Positions 35,341-47,014 of a stretch of 64,000 nt of DNA are shown here, piece after piece. The notes beneath the pieces were generated by a model that worked only from the letters and a program-made list of their open reading frames with translations, made no database searches and had not been told where the DNA came from. Numbering within the stretch: the stretch's first letter is position 1; each line of letters begins with the position of its first letter. This stretch comes from Ahaetulla prasina (taxonomy: Eukaryota > Chordata > Lepidosauria > Squamata > Colubridae): assembly GCF_028640845.1 (NCBI RefSeq), contig NC_080540.1:263223958-263287957 (forward strand). The letters run 5' to 3'. The position numbers were made by a program, and so were the translations under genes.

Positions 35341-35942
35341 TGTTCTGACCTAGGCTTCCTTAGAAAGCCTGAAGCAAAGTCTTAGTCACACAAACCTCTT
35401 TTATTTATACACCTGTAAATTGCTTTCATTTACAGTCCGCAAGGCTTGATAAACAGTCTGTCAGAGGAAGGTTATCAACACCACCTATCTCACATGGAAT
35501 GCTACCAGAAAGCTAATTTCCAGATGCAGGATAAGGCCAAACTTGACACAGAGTTACTTGCAAATCTTGAATCGGCCAAATGAACTAATTGTTTCCTGCA
35601 AAAGCTCACGTCCTGTTCGCTCTTCTTTTATGTCTTATGGGAGGGGCCAATCATCTCCAAGCCTTATTCCCAAATTGAATCTGTTTTCTTAATTGTTGTT
35701 GTCGTCTGGCAGCTCTGCACATGTTCACACGGGGAACAGGCTCCCACTGTTCTTCTGCCTCGGTGATGTAAGACTCCAGAGGCTGCAGATAACTATCAGA
35801 TGGCCTTGGCCCCCTCTCTGCTTCTGATGCAGAGCCCTCATCCGAGCTTTTCCCAGCCCCCAGGACTGGCCCAAGTTCCTCCCCAACCTCCGCAGTGTCT
35901 GACTCTGCTGCCAGCTCCGTTGGCCATCGGTGGGCCACAACA
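35341..35942 (-). mobile_element. solo LTR of an LTR retroelement
   Basis: 602 bp from TGTTCTGACC to GGCCACAACA, so TG...CA ends on either strand, with identical AGGAT flanks (35336-35340 and 35943-35947). Read on the minus strand it has a CCAAT-like 'gattggcccctccc', a TATA-like 'cataaaagaagagcg' and an AATAAA downstream, which fits LTR order U3-R-U5. No internal coding region remains. Its superfamily (ERV or gypsy) cannot be told from this. The minus-strand frame at 35977-35651 lies in U3 and is not a gene. Confidence 0.82.
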
Positions 35943-35947
35943 AGGAT

Positions 35948-36525
35948 AGGCATGAAGAAATATAGGAGTGAAATCATGCAAATATAAAAGGAAGGGTAGC
36001 AAGGAGATGTCTATGTGCAAAATACTGAATGTAACTCATTCTTTACAGAATGTAAATTGAAATTACAAATGAAATTCTATTTCAATACAATTTTAGGGCT
36101 AATTAATAAGATATGTCCTATTTACAAATGCTTCCGATTTTGTGTGGCTATTTTCTTTTGTTTTCCTGGTCAACAAAATCCTCAAAGGATTGCTAACCAA
36201 ATAATTGCATCAGGGATCTGTTAGAGAATATTTTTTCATTTAATTGAATTTCATTTATAATTCTAATGCAGTTTATCTGGTTAAATACTGGCCAAAATGC
36301 TTCATCCTACAATTCCTAAATTCTGCTCCTTGAGGAGAACTTCATTTGTGTAGAACATCATCACAATAAACTGATTGAAGCAGGATTTATGCACCCCTGC
36401 ATAGAATTGCTGGTATGGAAAAGTATCTGCATACATACAAGGATATACACCTTGACTAATTCTAGAAATTCCATTGAATATATAAGTTGTAGTGTGACCT
36501 TTCCCTTCCTACTCTAAGGGCTCAA
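35948..36525. other. anonymous AT-rich DNA
   Basis: Nothing recognised. Confidence 0.45.
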
Positions 36526-36527
36526 GA

Positions 36528-37034
36528 TGTCATGGCCCCATCAGAGCACAAGAGCAGTCCCAGGTTCCTCAGTCCTGGGAAGAGTTGCCAGCAAAGGAGA
36601 GATGGCACAGGATGACCAAGCAAGGTGGGAGGAGAGGGCAGGCAGTGGAGCATGGGAGCAGCATAGCTCCAGTGATGAGCAATTACCTTCCCCCCTCCCA
36701 ATCCCCAAGCACGGAGAATGGAGAGGAGAAAGGATCAGCACAGGGCAACCCGATGACTTGGGAGGGGAGCACCCCACCCGTCCTCACAAGGCTCACCTGG
36801 AGAATGAGATTTAAAGAGATGATGTTGGGAGAAGCACTTGTCAGGAACAAGTGTTGCCTTTTTCCAGTCTCACATACTGTTACCAACATCTGGATACTTT
36901 GCTGTGCCTTGCCCTGATTCCCTTGCTTGCCTTGCCATACTTGGGCAAATATAAGATATTTTAGCTAACATTGCTTGCTTTAAAAGCTTGTTTAACATCT
37001 GTAATAAAAGCTTGCTGATTATCTTGAGGATTAC
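36528..37034 (+). repeat. possible LTR-like GC-rich segment
   Basis: A GC-rich block starting TGTCATGGCCCC is followed by AT-rich sequence with 'ctgtaataaaagcttgctg', a polyadenylation-like site, and 'gaggattaca'. The order resembles an LTR, but I found no matching duplication or partner copy, so this is tentative. Confidence 0.3.
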
Positions 37035-38590
37035 AATGCCTTGTAATCAGATGAAATGTCAGTGCAACACATAGAGGCTGTAATCTGGCTTTTGCCCAGA
37101 AATAATAGGTAGACTGTCTGAAATTCTGTCCCTTTCCTGTTGTTTGATGTATAAGGAGGCAAGTAATGGCCAGAACCACAGGCTGCCACATGTACAGAAA
37201 TCTTGCTTCTCCTGGTCATTCAATAGTAACCTTTCATATAGAATACAACTATACACTCTGTCTTAGGCTGCCCCTCAAAATGGGTCAGAAGATGTTTGAC
37301 TTAGCATTTTAATTAGTGCTCAAGGATGGAGAAGCTCTGGGTGCCAATTTGCTTCCAAGTCAAACTGAACATACTAATTCAACATCTTACCTTTATATTC
37401 CTGAACTGGACAGAAGTAAACTATCTTGCACAGTGTTGTGGTTTTCTCTTTCATGTTTTATTGCCATATTTTTCACTTCATATTTCAGTTCATTTCATAT
37501 TAAATTTCACATTTTACATTTTATTATCTGTAAACAATATTAAAAAGAGTTAGCAATTAATATTTAACCAATATTATGTGTTTAATTTTGTTTTCTGCTA
37601 TTTAAAGACCGTATCAAATATTCTCATCTACCAATTGTTTTTATTTGTTTCTAGATCAGAGATCAAATAAAATTAATTTTTTCCATCTGCAGGCAAATCA
37701 CAATGTTAGTATCAAACTCAACAGTGATATAAACTGGAAATTTTAATAAATTTTGAGTTGGAAGTTTCAGCTTTCTGCTAGAGGTGAGCAAGAGGCTTAA
37801 TTTTAGTATATACATTTATTTCAATGGTTTTGTGTCATTTAATTTCTGAGCAATTCACTCCTTGAACTTTTTGAAAGTACTTGGCACTTTTAAGTACTGC
37901 CTGTGATATTCCACTAAATAAAGATTGCATTAAAAAATTCCATCAGGAATTAAGTAAAACTGATCAGAATATTTTACAGTTTTATGGTCATTTTTCCCCA
38001 GTGATTTTAATGAAACCTCTGCATATGCTAGCTGCTAAAATTATCTGTTGGGAAAAGAAAAAAAAATGGCACATATTCTTTCTAAATATTCTTACCTGTT
38101 TGCTACAAATGTCCAAAATCTTAAATAGTGCCAGGGTTTCAGAAATCTGTTTCTGACATAATATTCAACATTAGGTGTCTCCAGGTTAAAATAAAAAAAA
38201 AAAGTCTTCTGAGAACAGGTCAAACAAGTGAGATCTAGAATGCATTCTTTCCCCAAATTGTGGAGATATTGTATCTCTTTTATATCAATGGATTGAATCA
38301 GATGACTTGAAAGATAATATAATTTGATCAAGATACAAAGAGAAGTCATTTGAGTTTGGCAATATTATCACAGCCTTCTGATCTAGAAGCAGGTTTTTCT
38401 CTGTGTGAAGCTGCAATGTCTGAATCATTTAGCATTCATTTAACATTCACATTCATAGGCCCTGCCTCGGGGTTCAGCACTATTAGGTACTTGCCAAAAA
38501 TTTAAACTTCCTTGATAACCCAATGTCCTCTGTATTTTAAAACAGGTAACACAGCACAGTTTTAATACCTTCACAATTTATGCCATATAA
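37035..38590. other. anonymous AT-rich DNA
   Basis: No gene or repeat recognised. Confidence 0.45.
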
Positions 38591-38593
38591 TCC

Positions 38594-38672
38594 AAGGATA
38601 ACCAGCCTTGACAACTATAAAATCTATGGACTTCAGCTCTCAGAATTCTCCAGCCAGCCATACTGACCCTTC
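38594..38672. mobile_element. half of a palindromic hAT-like element
   Basis: 'ccagccttgacaactata', 'tggacttcagctctcagaat' and 'tccagccagccat' match one arm of the element at 63277. Confidence 0.45.
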
Positions 38673-38754
38673 TATTAATAGATAATAATGGACAATATCC
38701 CACAATAATAACTGACAGACTGTAAGTAAGAACTGGGAAAGGTAAAACAAGATA

Positions 38755-39195
38755 TATAATAATAACAGAGTTGGAAGGGACCTTAGAGGTCTTCTAGTCC
38801 AACTCCCTGCTTAGGCAGGAAACCCTACCCCACTTTAGACAAATGGTTATCCAACATCTTCTTAAAAAATTCCAGTGTTGGAGAATTCACAACTTCTGCA
38901 GGCAAGTTGTTCCACTTATTAATTGTTCTAACTGTCAGGAAATTTCTCCTTAGTTCTAAGTTGCTTCTCTCCTTGATTAGTTTCTACCCATTGCTTCTTG
39001 TTCTACCCTCAGGTGCTTTGGAGAATAGTTTGACTTCCCCTTGTCTTCCCTAGTCTTTCTTTTCATTAAACTATAGATACCCAGTTCCTGCAACCATTCT
39101 TCATATGTTTTAGCCTCCAGTCTCCTAATCATCTTTGTTGCTCTTCTCTGCACTCTTTCTAGAGTCTCAACATCTATAGATAAGTTTGAACTGGA
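38755..39195 (-). mobile_element. CR1 LINE 3' end
   Basis: Second CR1 3' fragment, minus strand. It begins with a short (AAT)n tail then 'gagttggaagggacctta' and 'tagtccaactccctgc', and it extends about 80 bp farther 5' than the copy at 5188 ('cagttcctgcaaccattc', 'ttgctcttctctgcac'). No open frame of note. Confidence 0.85.
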
Positions 39196-40345
39196 CAGCC
39201 CAGATTTTTAAGTCTCTTTTCAGGATGAGTGAGGATTTTTTTTTCATTATTTTATCATTTATAAAAAGCTACATTAAAAAACATATATTCAAAAGCAGGA
39301 TGGAAAGAGAGTGATTAAAGTTAATATGGTAGAAATAAAAGTATTTGGATAATAGCTCTAAGCAGAAATGTTGAGTGTTTTACCTCAAAATACAAGTTTG
39401 AATCTTTCTGCATTTTGCCGTTTGTCTTTTGGTGACTCTAATGCTGCTGTGCATATTCTTATATTAGTACCCTTAAGATTTTCTGTTTCTTTACTATCCA
39501 TAAACTTTCATATGGTGGTCATGGGGAAGAAAATGCTGCTAACAAAATCATTCCTTCTTAAATTAATTGTTCACATAGAACAACAGATTTGGCATTTTAG
39601 GTGAATAAGTGTAAAACATGAATATATTTTCTGTATATAATGCAATGCTTTATACACAAAATGATGAATTGCATATGAAAAAGTTCAGGCCTCTGCCATG
39701 GTCTAACATTATGTCTTTTTTTTTTCAGTTATGCCTTTTGTTTGAGGTAAAGTATGGTAAGGAGGGGAGAGGTAAGAAATAAATTGCATTTGGACAGTGC
39801 TTTCAGTTACTCATGTATTTTTTTTCTTTTTTAATATTACAAAAATAAAAATAATCCCTGCCTTCCTTTCTCCCTCTGTCCTTCTCCTCTTTTATTAGAG
39901 TTAATATCTTTAGAAGCCTTCTGTAATTTAAGCCACATATTAAAATCACTGAAGGTATCGGACATGTGCTTTTCTGTTGATTTTCCCAATCTGTCACACA
40001 TCTTATGGTATGTTAATAAATGTCATATCAATGTAGTCTGGTGTGAATATCTGTTCTTTTCATTTCAGTAGGCAATAGAGGGCAAAATAGTGCAAAGCTC
40101 AGCTAAGTCATTCTACTTTTTTTTCATTTTTAGAAATGTACTAATTGTCTTAATCATTTACAGTTATAGGGACTGGAGAGAAAAATGCACACTTGACAAC
40201 TCTGCTAATAGACAGCCATTTGAATCATACAGATTATTCCTATTACTCCAACAATAAAATATTTATGAACTCTGAAATTAGAAATATACTGTATCTTTCC
40301 CTGTGTGAATCTGTACAAACAGGTGATGTTACATTAAATATCATA
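39196..40345. other. anonymous AT-rich DNA
   Basis: Nothing recognised. Confidence 0.45.
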
Positions 40346-40353
40346 CTCTAGAA

Positions 40354-40477
40354 AACGTGTGTCAAACTTGATCACGTCACGTGATGTATTGTGACATTTT
40401 TTGTTTTTGTGGAGCCAGAGTGGGTGAGGCCTGCGCATGACACATCCAGCCCACGGGCCACCAGTTTGGCACTCCTG
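40354..40477. mobile_element. hAT-type MITE with perfect 8-bp duplication
   Basis: Left end 'aacgtgtgtcaaactt' is a mutated CAGGGGTGTCAAACT; the right end is AGTTTGGCACTCCTG. Flanks CTCTAGAA at 40346-40353 and 40478-40485 are identical, and CTCTAGAA fits the nTCTAGAn preference of hAT elements. A relative lies at 19507. Confidence 0.85.
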
Positions 40478-40485
40478 CTCTAGAA

Positions 40486-43400
40486 GATCAAGGAATTCTG
40501 TTTTATAGTAAGATCTATAACTTTCTCCTGCTTTCTCCTTCAAGCCGTTCATGTACATGAAGTCTAATGAGTTACACTAACAGAAAGTTCCTGTGTCTTA
40601 TTTTCCAAGCACATCAATCTCTCCTATTTTGTGATGAAATAATTGCCATCAAAGCTTTTCCCAAGTTCAGTTCTTTTCCCCCTTCTCAATGCAAGCAGTC
40701 ATTGTTACTTTATTAAGTAAGCAGCTTTCCACATTTTACTGGGTAAAAAATATACCATATTTAGATTCAAAAGCATCTTACATTTGTATTCTTTGGTCCA
40801 AAACCTCATAATTCTGAGTCTCATTCCATCACTTTGACTCCTTCAACTTGAGTTTCTTTTCAAATAGTATGAATTCATTCCAGTCGTCTTAGCAGAATAA
40901 AAATGTCCATTGTCACCAGAACATTTTAAATTTCAAATTATTACTTCATTTTCTCTGTGTAGAGATCTCAGTCACTGAAATTCACAAAGCAGTTTTATTG
41001 TAAAACCCAGAAGATTGAACCTGCTCTTTCTATGAGTACAGATAAGTTGACTCTCTTATCAGAATTTGAATTTTTCTATTGAATTCTGTCCTTTCAACTG
41101 TATTTTTATGTGGTTGTTGTTTTTGTTCTTTGTAAATTAAGAGTTCTTTAGGGCCAAGGATAAAAATATTGTAACAACAAAGAAAGTTAGCCTTCATTCA
41201 TTCCAGATAGAGTATTAAGGTATTTTTGGGAACAGTTATGTAGTCTATCCTTTTTCATCAAAAACTAAAATGTTCAAGATGTAAAGAGGCAGGGAGAAAC
41301 AAATTATTTGTATTAGCTCTGTGCTTCTAATCTAAATGTGCAAAGTCCTTTAACCCATGATCATTATAGCTAAGTACATATATCAGTCTTGACTAAGATA
41401 GCCTTATAATAGTCTTCTTCGTATCTTTCTTTTCCAGAGGAATGGATACCTATTATTATATCAATGGAATACTGTCATCTGGTAAGCCTCTAGTGCAAGT
41501 TGCAGTCAGCAGCAAGAAATAAAGAATAAAAAGAATACAGCCTACTAAACCTGGCTTTTATTCTAATATATAACTGGAGATGACTACATGCTGAGTGAAA
41601 GCTTAAATTCCATGTTGCCTTTGGAGTGAGTTTTCTTGCAAGTCTTTCAGGTGGCTTCATCATACCCATTTATTACAAAAACAGTGTGAGACTTGAAAGT
41701 TTCATTGTAGTCTATTTGATAAAGATGAATCTTGTATAGAAAACTTGCAGGGGAGAGGCGACGTAGAGGTAAAGGTAGAATGTCTCTTAGTTCTCTTGTG
41801 CAAAGTTTAAAGTAAGCTGTTAGAAAATGTCAGGGGAAAGAAACAAGGAAAAATAGGGTGCTTTAAGGTTTAAGGTACAAGCTTCTTTTCAAAATGATGC
41901 ATCCGGAAATGTGTAAAGGCAAAAATCCCATTATTTAAGTTGTTTCTGAATAGGATTTCTGCACCTCTCCCAGTGGCAGTGTTTAATCTTTAAAAAAAAA
42001 AAAGATGCTTGTCCTCAATATTTGAAAATGTTAGTTTAGTGAGTCACAGGCTGAGAATACCGTAAAGATGCTAATGCAAGAACAATTCAGTGTCAAAGTG
42101 AGGACAAATGCAAACTGTAGTTGAACATTTCTTTGCTTCTTTTCTTAGTTAAAAAACTAGAAGTTGTTTGAATAAAAGCCTTCTTTAATTGTCGATGTCA
42201 TTGTTGTTATATGTTGTTTGGTATCTGTTCTCAGTAGGAATATTTGATGACATGTTGAATGCAGTACTTAACTTTCACCTGCTATATTGATTTTCTCAGA
42301 TTATGCCATAGTATCATGATCTCCACAGCTACTTCAACTTCTCAAGCATGGAATTAAATCCTCAATCAGGTAAAAGAAAAGGATGGGTTACAACTGAGTC
42401 ATATTGCCTTTGTTTCTTTTGAGAACAACTCCTTTATAATTAGTAGTCTGGAAGCATAGAACAAAGTGAAGTTGGCTTTCTTATAACAGAACTATGCTGG
42501 ATCAGAATATTTGGAAAATGAAAACTGAATAACAATGCCCAGTAACTGTGTGATTCTAATATCATGTAGCTATGGCTTCAGATCCTGAAATAACGTTTCT
42601 GCTACTGCTATCATAGCATTGGGTTAATCTATCCAGCCACAAAAATGCATCTGACAGTTGGATGGCAGCGACAGATACAGAAAGCTTATTACAATTTAGC
42701 AGTTGTCTATATTTTTGCAACGCAGGTATGGAAGATGTATCATAGCATTTGCGAGTACAGCTCCTCCCATGCAATTGCTTTCAACCGTGTAGTTCCCTCT
42801 TCTCTCACTTTTCAATTCCCAGTACTCAAAAAGCTGCTAATTTTATATATTATAGTGTAATAAAACAAATGTGGGTGCACATTTCAATTAATTTGAAAGA
42901 TTCCACTTTTTGATGGTTTGCTGAGTATCCATCTGTGTTCCAAAAAGAAAACACTTGGCATGAACAATGAAAAATATATTTTCTTACAAAAGAAAGAAAG
43001 CAGAGAATTCTGTGTGTATATTCTCAATATGGAGACAGAGATTATTATATATTTATTTGGGAAGTATCCATCTCAAAATAAAATGTATACAACGAAGTGA
43101 TAGGTTACAGCAAATGTACTTAGAAATCAACTATATACAAATGGCTGAAGCATTTGTCTTCCAGTAATTCTGCTCCAAACTGATAAATAAAGCCTTTATG
43201 TGAAAACCTAACCTGTATTGTGTTTATTCCATCATTTTTATATACTATTGCAAAGTTATTTAATAAAATGTTCAAATATTTTACTGGCATAGGAAAAGAA
43301 GGATCTTGTCAAATGCAATTTATATATGCATAGTATTGCACATGGTGTAGTGCAGTGCCAACAGCTGCACGTGTGCCAAATTTTTGCAGTTAATTAAACA

Positions 43401-44245
43401 CTTGGCTTAATTCATTTACTTCAGTGGAGGTACCCAGGGATAAAATTGGTCAATGTTTGTGCAGTGTTGTATGAGTTCTCAGTTGTGACCATTAGGGCAA
43501 GATTTGTCTTCTGAGGAAAATTTGGTACAAATTTGACAGTCAGTACCACTTCCACAACTATGGTTCTTTAACATATCATGTTAAATCTTGTTGCTTTTAT
43601 CCTGACTTTATTCCCTTAGTGGTCTCTTATGGAGTAGATTGAAATATTTGGTAGCAGAAGTGGGAACAAATCATGACAAAAAAATTATGAGCAGTCAGAA
43701 AAAAAAAAGTGAGGCCTTCATTCTTTTTATACAAAACAACAATTAGAAACTTAGACACTCTGGATTGGCATGGGGGAGGGCATAAATGCTAGCTAAACAC
43801 CCCATTTGGAAGGCTGAGAGAAAATGTTAAAGGACTGGAGAAGAAAAATTACAAGTCTGTGCAGAACAGTCATTGTTTACTTTAAATGCAAGGCATAGTC
43901 TTTTGAACTGAATACTGCGTTAAGTGTTAGGCCAAAACCAAAATTATATGAATGGAAAGAAAGTAAAGGCTTTCAGTCCATGATGAATTTTTTCAATTCC
44001 TGTGGAAAGTTTGATGGGCTGCCTTTCGTCTTATAAATAAACTATTGTGGTTTTAAGACATGTGTTCAGTCTTGGTTTATTTAATTCACAATACCCAGTA
44101 GAAAGGCCCACTGGGTGATATGCAACATAGTGACAGTCCAAGTAAACTACACTTGGGAAAAGCAATTGAATTGCATATAGTTTGCTTTGGTTTTATACTT
44201 TCTAATTATCTATATTATATGCACAAAGTATACAAAGGAAAAGAA
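40486..44245. other. anonymous AT-rich DNA
   Basis: Long stretch with no gene or clear repeat family; poly-A runs only. Confidence 0.45.
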
Positions 44246-44248
44246 CTA

Positions 44249-44405
44249 AGGCTGCAATTCCAAACTTACTTGCCTGGCATAAGTCCTACTGAACTCAATA
44301 GGACATGCTTCTAAGTAGACAAGCATAGGACTATGCAGCATAGCAGAAATTTTGTGCATGTTTACTTCAGAGGAATTCCCATTAAATAAAATTGGACTTT
44401 GAAGG
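44249..44405 (+). repeat. old interspersed repeat remnant
   Basis: 'cataagtcctactgaactc', 'caataggacatgcttctaag' and 'gcataggactatgcagc' resemble a dispersed repeat I recall from reptile genomes. I cannot name the family with confidence. Confidence 0.35.
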
Positions 44406-44439
44406 AAACACGTTTAATATCATGATCTAAGAGTGCTTG

Positions 44440-45120
44440 GGAAAAAGCCACATGAAAGAATTTTCTTTCCTTTTACATCGGATTGATTGGGGAAGGAGTA
44501 GGAATAAAGCAGAACTAAAAACCATGGTTTGGAAGAGCAGAAAAATAGTGACAATGAAACATCATCGACACAAAGACGCTGACAGACTCTGTTTACCAAG
44601 AAGCATAGGTGGCTGTGGAATGCTGCAACTATACAAACAGTTGAAGAAGAAAAAAGAGCATTGGAAGAATATGAAAGACTAGCACGGCTTATCGAATACT
44701 GGAAAGACCACACTAGCTTTTAGAATAAAAAACAAACAAGCACCTGCCACATAAGACCCTCAGATTTAACAATTGTTGATAAGCAAGAAAAAAGTCTGAA
44801 TAGTGGACATTGCATTACCTGAAACCGCAGAACAGAAGAGTAAAAACTGAAGAAAATCACAAAATGCAAAGATCTGCAAATAGAAGTAAAATTACAAGGG
44901 AAAGCAGTGATCGTACTAATAGTAAAAGGAGCCTTGGGAGGAATCTAAAGTACCTCTTGAATATCATCAGCATTGACAAAATTAGTCAATTGCAAAAGGC
45001 AGCTTTACTTGGAAGAGCTTACATCCTGTGACGATTTCTTAAACATTATCAAATAACATCTGAATATCCCGGGTGCTTGAAAAAAAACTTGATAGACAAA
45101 TTAAAAATGCCAAGTCAACT
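44440..45120 (+). mobile_element. R4/Dong-type LINE remnant
   Basis: Broken frames give IDWGRSRNKAELKTMVWKSR, then HHRHKDADRLCLPRSIGGCG, followed at about 44960-45030 by KISQLQKAALLGRAYILRFL. These match, in order, the region after the reverse transcriptase in R4/Dong-clade LINEs (a 'DRLYLPR..GGRGL' block and 'LQKAALLGTARILR'). Stops and frame changes are frequent. The clade name is from recalled motifs; the related R2/Hero clades are possible. Confidence 0.6.
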
Positions 45121-45187
45121 CTAAGCATCTGGATGACTCGGTGATGAACCATAATAAAAAAAATAAGAAGCAAAAGAAACAATAAAA

Positions 45188-45361
45188 GGTTGACTCAGCC
45201 TTCCATCCTTTATAAGGTAGGTAAAATGAGGACCCAGATTGTTGGGGGCAATAAAGTTGACTTTGTATATAATATGCAAATGGATGAAGACTATTGCTTA
45301 ACACAATGTAAGCCACCCTGAGTCTTCGGAGAAGGGCGGGATATAAATTCAAATTTTTTAA
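45188..45361 (+). mobile_element. tRNA-derived SINE with L2-like tail, 5'-truncated
   Basis: Lacks the tRNA head. Starts 'ggttgactcagccttccatc', continues 'aggacccagattgttggg' and ends 'ccctgagtcttcggagaagg', 'gcgggatataaattc'. Full copies are at 46519 and 62982. Confidence 0.85.
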
Positions 45362-45392
45362 AAATAGAACGTGTACTCAACTTAGGCAAGGA

Positions 45393-45875
45393 GATTTTTT
45401 TATTATTATTATTTTATTTTTATTTTGTCACAACATCATACAAAAAGATTATATAGCATATAAACATATATATGAGTAAATGTTAGGAGGTATGAGCATA
45501 TATATATATATAGGAAAAAGAAAAGAAAAACAATATGACAGGAATGGTAGGCATGTTCGTGCGCTTATGCATGCCCCTTATGGTCCTCTTAGGAATGGGG
45601 TGAGGTCAATAGTAGAAAGTTTTTGGTTAAAGCTTTTAGGATTATGGGAAGAGACCACAGTCAGGTAAAGTATTCCAAGCACTGATGATTCTGTTACAGA
45701 AGTCATATTTTCTGCAATCTAGATTAAAGCGGTTAACATTAAGTTTAAATCTATTGGTTGCCCTTGTATTATTGCAATTAAAGCTGAAGTAGTCTTTGAC
45801 AGGAAGGACATTACAATAGATGATTCTGTGAGTTAAGCTTAGGTCTTGTCGAAGGCGACGGAGTTCCAAGTTCCA
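45393..45875 (-). mobile_element. L3/CR1-like LINE 3' end with coding remnant
   Basis: Longest copy of the family seen at 24262 and 26160. The minus-strand frame 45869-45642 reads RRLRQDLSLTHRIIYCNVL, then TRATNRFKLNVNRFNLDCRK and RIISAWNTLPD, matching a CR1-group ORF2 C-terminus (the 'R..VWNSLP' block). The 3' UTR follows and ends in a (TTTA)n-like tail near 45395-45427. Confidence 0.75.
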
Positions 45876-46518
45876 AGATTACATAAACTGGTATGATGAT
45901 GACATAACGATGACATAGTCTCAAAAATTATTTACTGAAACATCTATAAAAATCATCAGGTACCAATAACGAAAAATAGTTGGGAATACAGAGTTGAAAA
46001 AGTAGTCACAAATGAGCAGGTGAAAATATTGTAGAATTTCTGAATACAAACTGATGAAGTCTTGGCACATAACATTCCAGATTTAACTGTGGTTAAACAC
46101 TATAATGTAGTGCTTTCTATACTTTTTTTAAAAATGAGGAGTGCAGTATTAACATGATTTCAAAGGGCAATTGTGTAATAGAAGCAAATATTTTATTTCC
46201 AGCAGTTGAAGGAGGTAGGAAAGCATTCTTAGTTTAGCTGAGATTTATATAAGGATCTTAATTTAATTGCTTGTTTGAATCTGGAATAATTTTTACAAAC
46301 AACTGTATGGATTCGCCTCCCACTCCCAGGAAATATACCCATATTTGGATCAATGTTTGTGCAACGTTAATACTATGAACAAGCCAATCTATTAAAAACA
46401 TTGATTATATACAAGAAAACATACACCTTATAAGTGTGCCTTACCAGGAAACGGACTGTAGAAAAGTAGAATGCATTCAATAGCCCCTATGACACTATGT
46501 GTATAGCAGTTCTAGTAA

Positions 46519-46786
46519 GGGTCTTTGAGTGGCTCAGACTGCTAAGACAGTCTGTTATTAACAGCAGCTGCTTGCAATTACTGCAGGTTCAAGCCCCACC
46601 AGGCCCAAGGTTGACTCAGCCTTCCATCCTTTATAAGGTAGGTAAAATGAGGACCCAGATTGTTGGGGGCAATAAGTTGACTTTGTATATAATATACAAA
46701 TGGATGAAGACTATTGCTTGACATAGTGTAAGCCGCCCTGAGTCTTCGGAGAAGGGCGGGATATAAATGCAAATAATAAAAAAAAA
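46519..46786 (+). mobile_element. full-length tRNA-derived SINE with L2-like 3' tail
   Basis: The tRNA-like head has an A-box-like 'tggctcagactgc' (46530-46542) and a B-box-like 'ggttcaagccc' (46586-46596), the internal RNA polymerase III promoter of SINEs. The body is 'aggacccagattgttggg', and the tail 'gccctgagtcttcggagaag' ends in poly(A). A short (A)GTAA flank on both sides may be its duplication. The tail matches the L2 element ending at 58830. Minus-strand frame across it is not a gene. Confidence 0.88.
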
Positions 46787-47014
46787 AGTAACTACAGCTT
46801 GCAACTACAACTACAGCAACTACAACAATGATAACATCAACATCAACTTCCAAGATCCTAGTAATCTTTTTTCTTACAATCAATGAACATAAAAAACCTT
46901 ACATGATCATCCTTTTTGTATCCACTTATAGCTTAACATTGGCCCTGTTTATTTGGATCCATTTCAGTTGTGTTTCAAAATGGGATATGATAGACAAGAT
47001 TTAGTTGATATTTA

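Noticed and set aside
35651..35977. 108-codon minus-strand frame considered as a host protein
   Set aside because: It lies within the U3 region of a solo LTR bounded by AGGAT flanks.
36527..36917. Overlapping 95-110 codon frames considered as a gene
   Set aside because: They overlap on both strands in a GC-rich block, the signature of composition rather than coding, with no known motif.
46530..46596. A- and B-box-like sequences considered as a tRNA gene
   Set aside because: They belong to a SINE head; no cloverleaf with a paired acceptor stem is seen and the sequence runs on into the SINE body.
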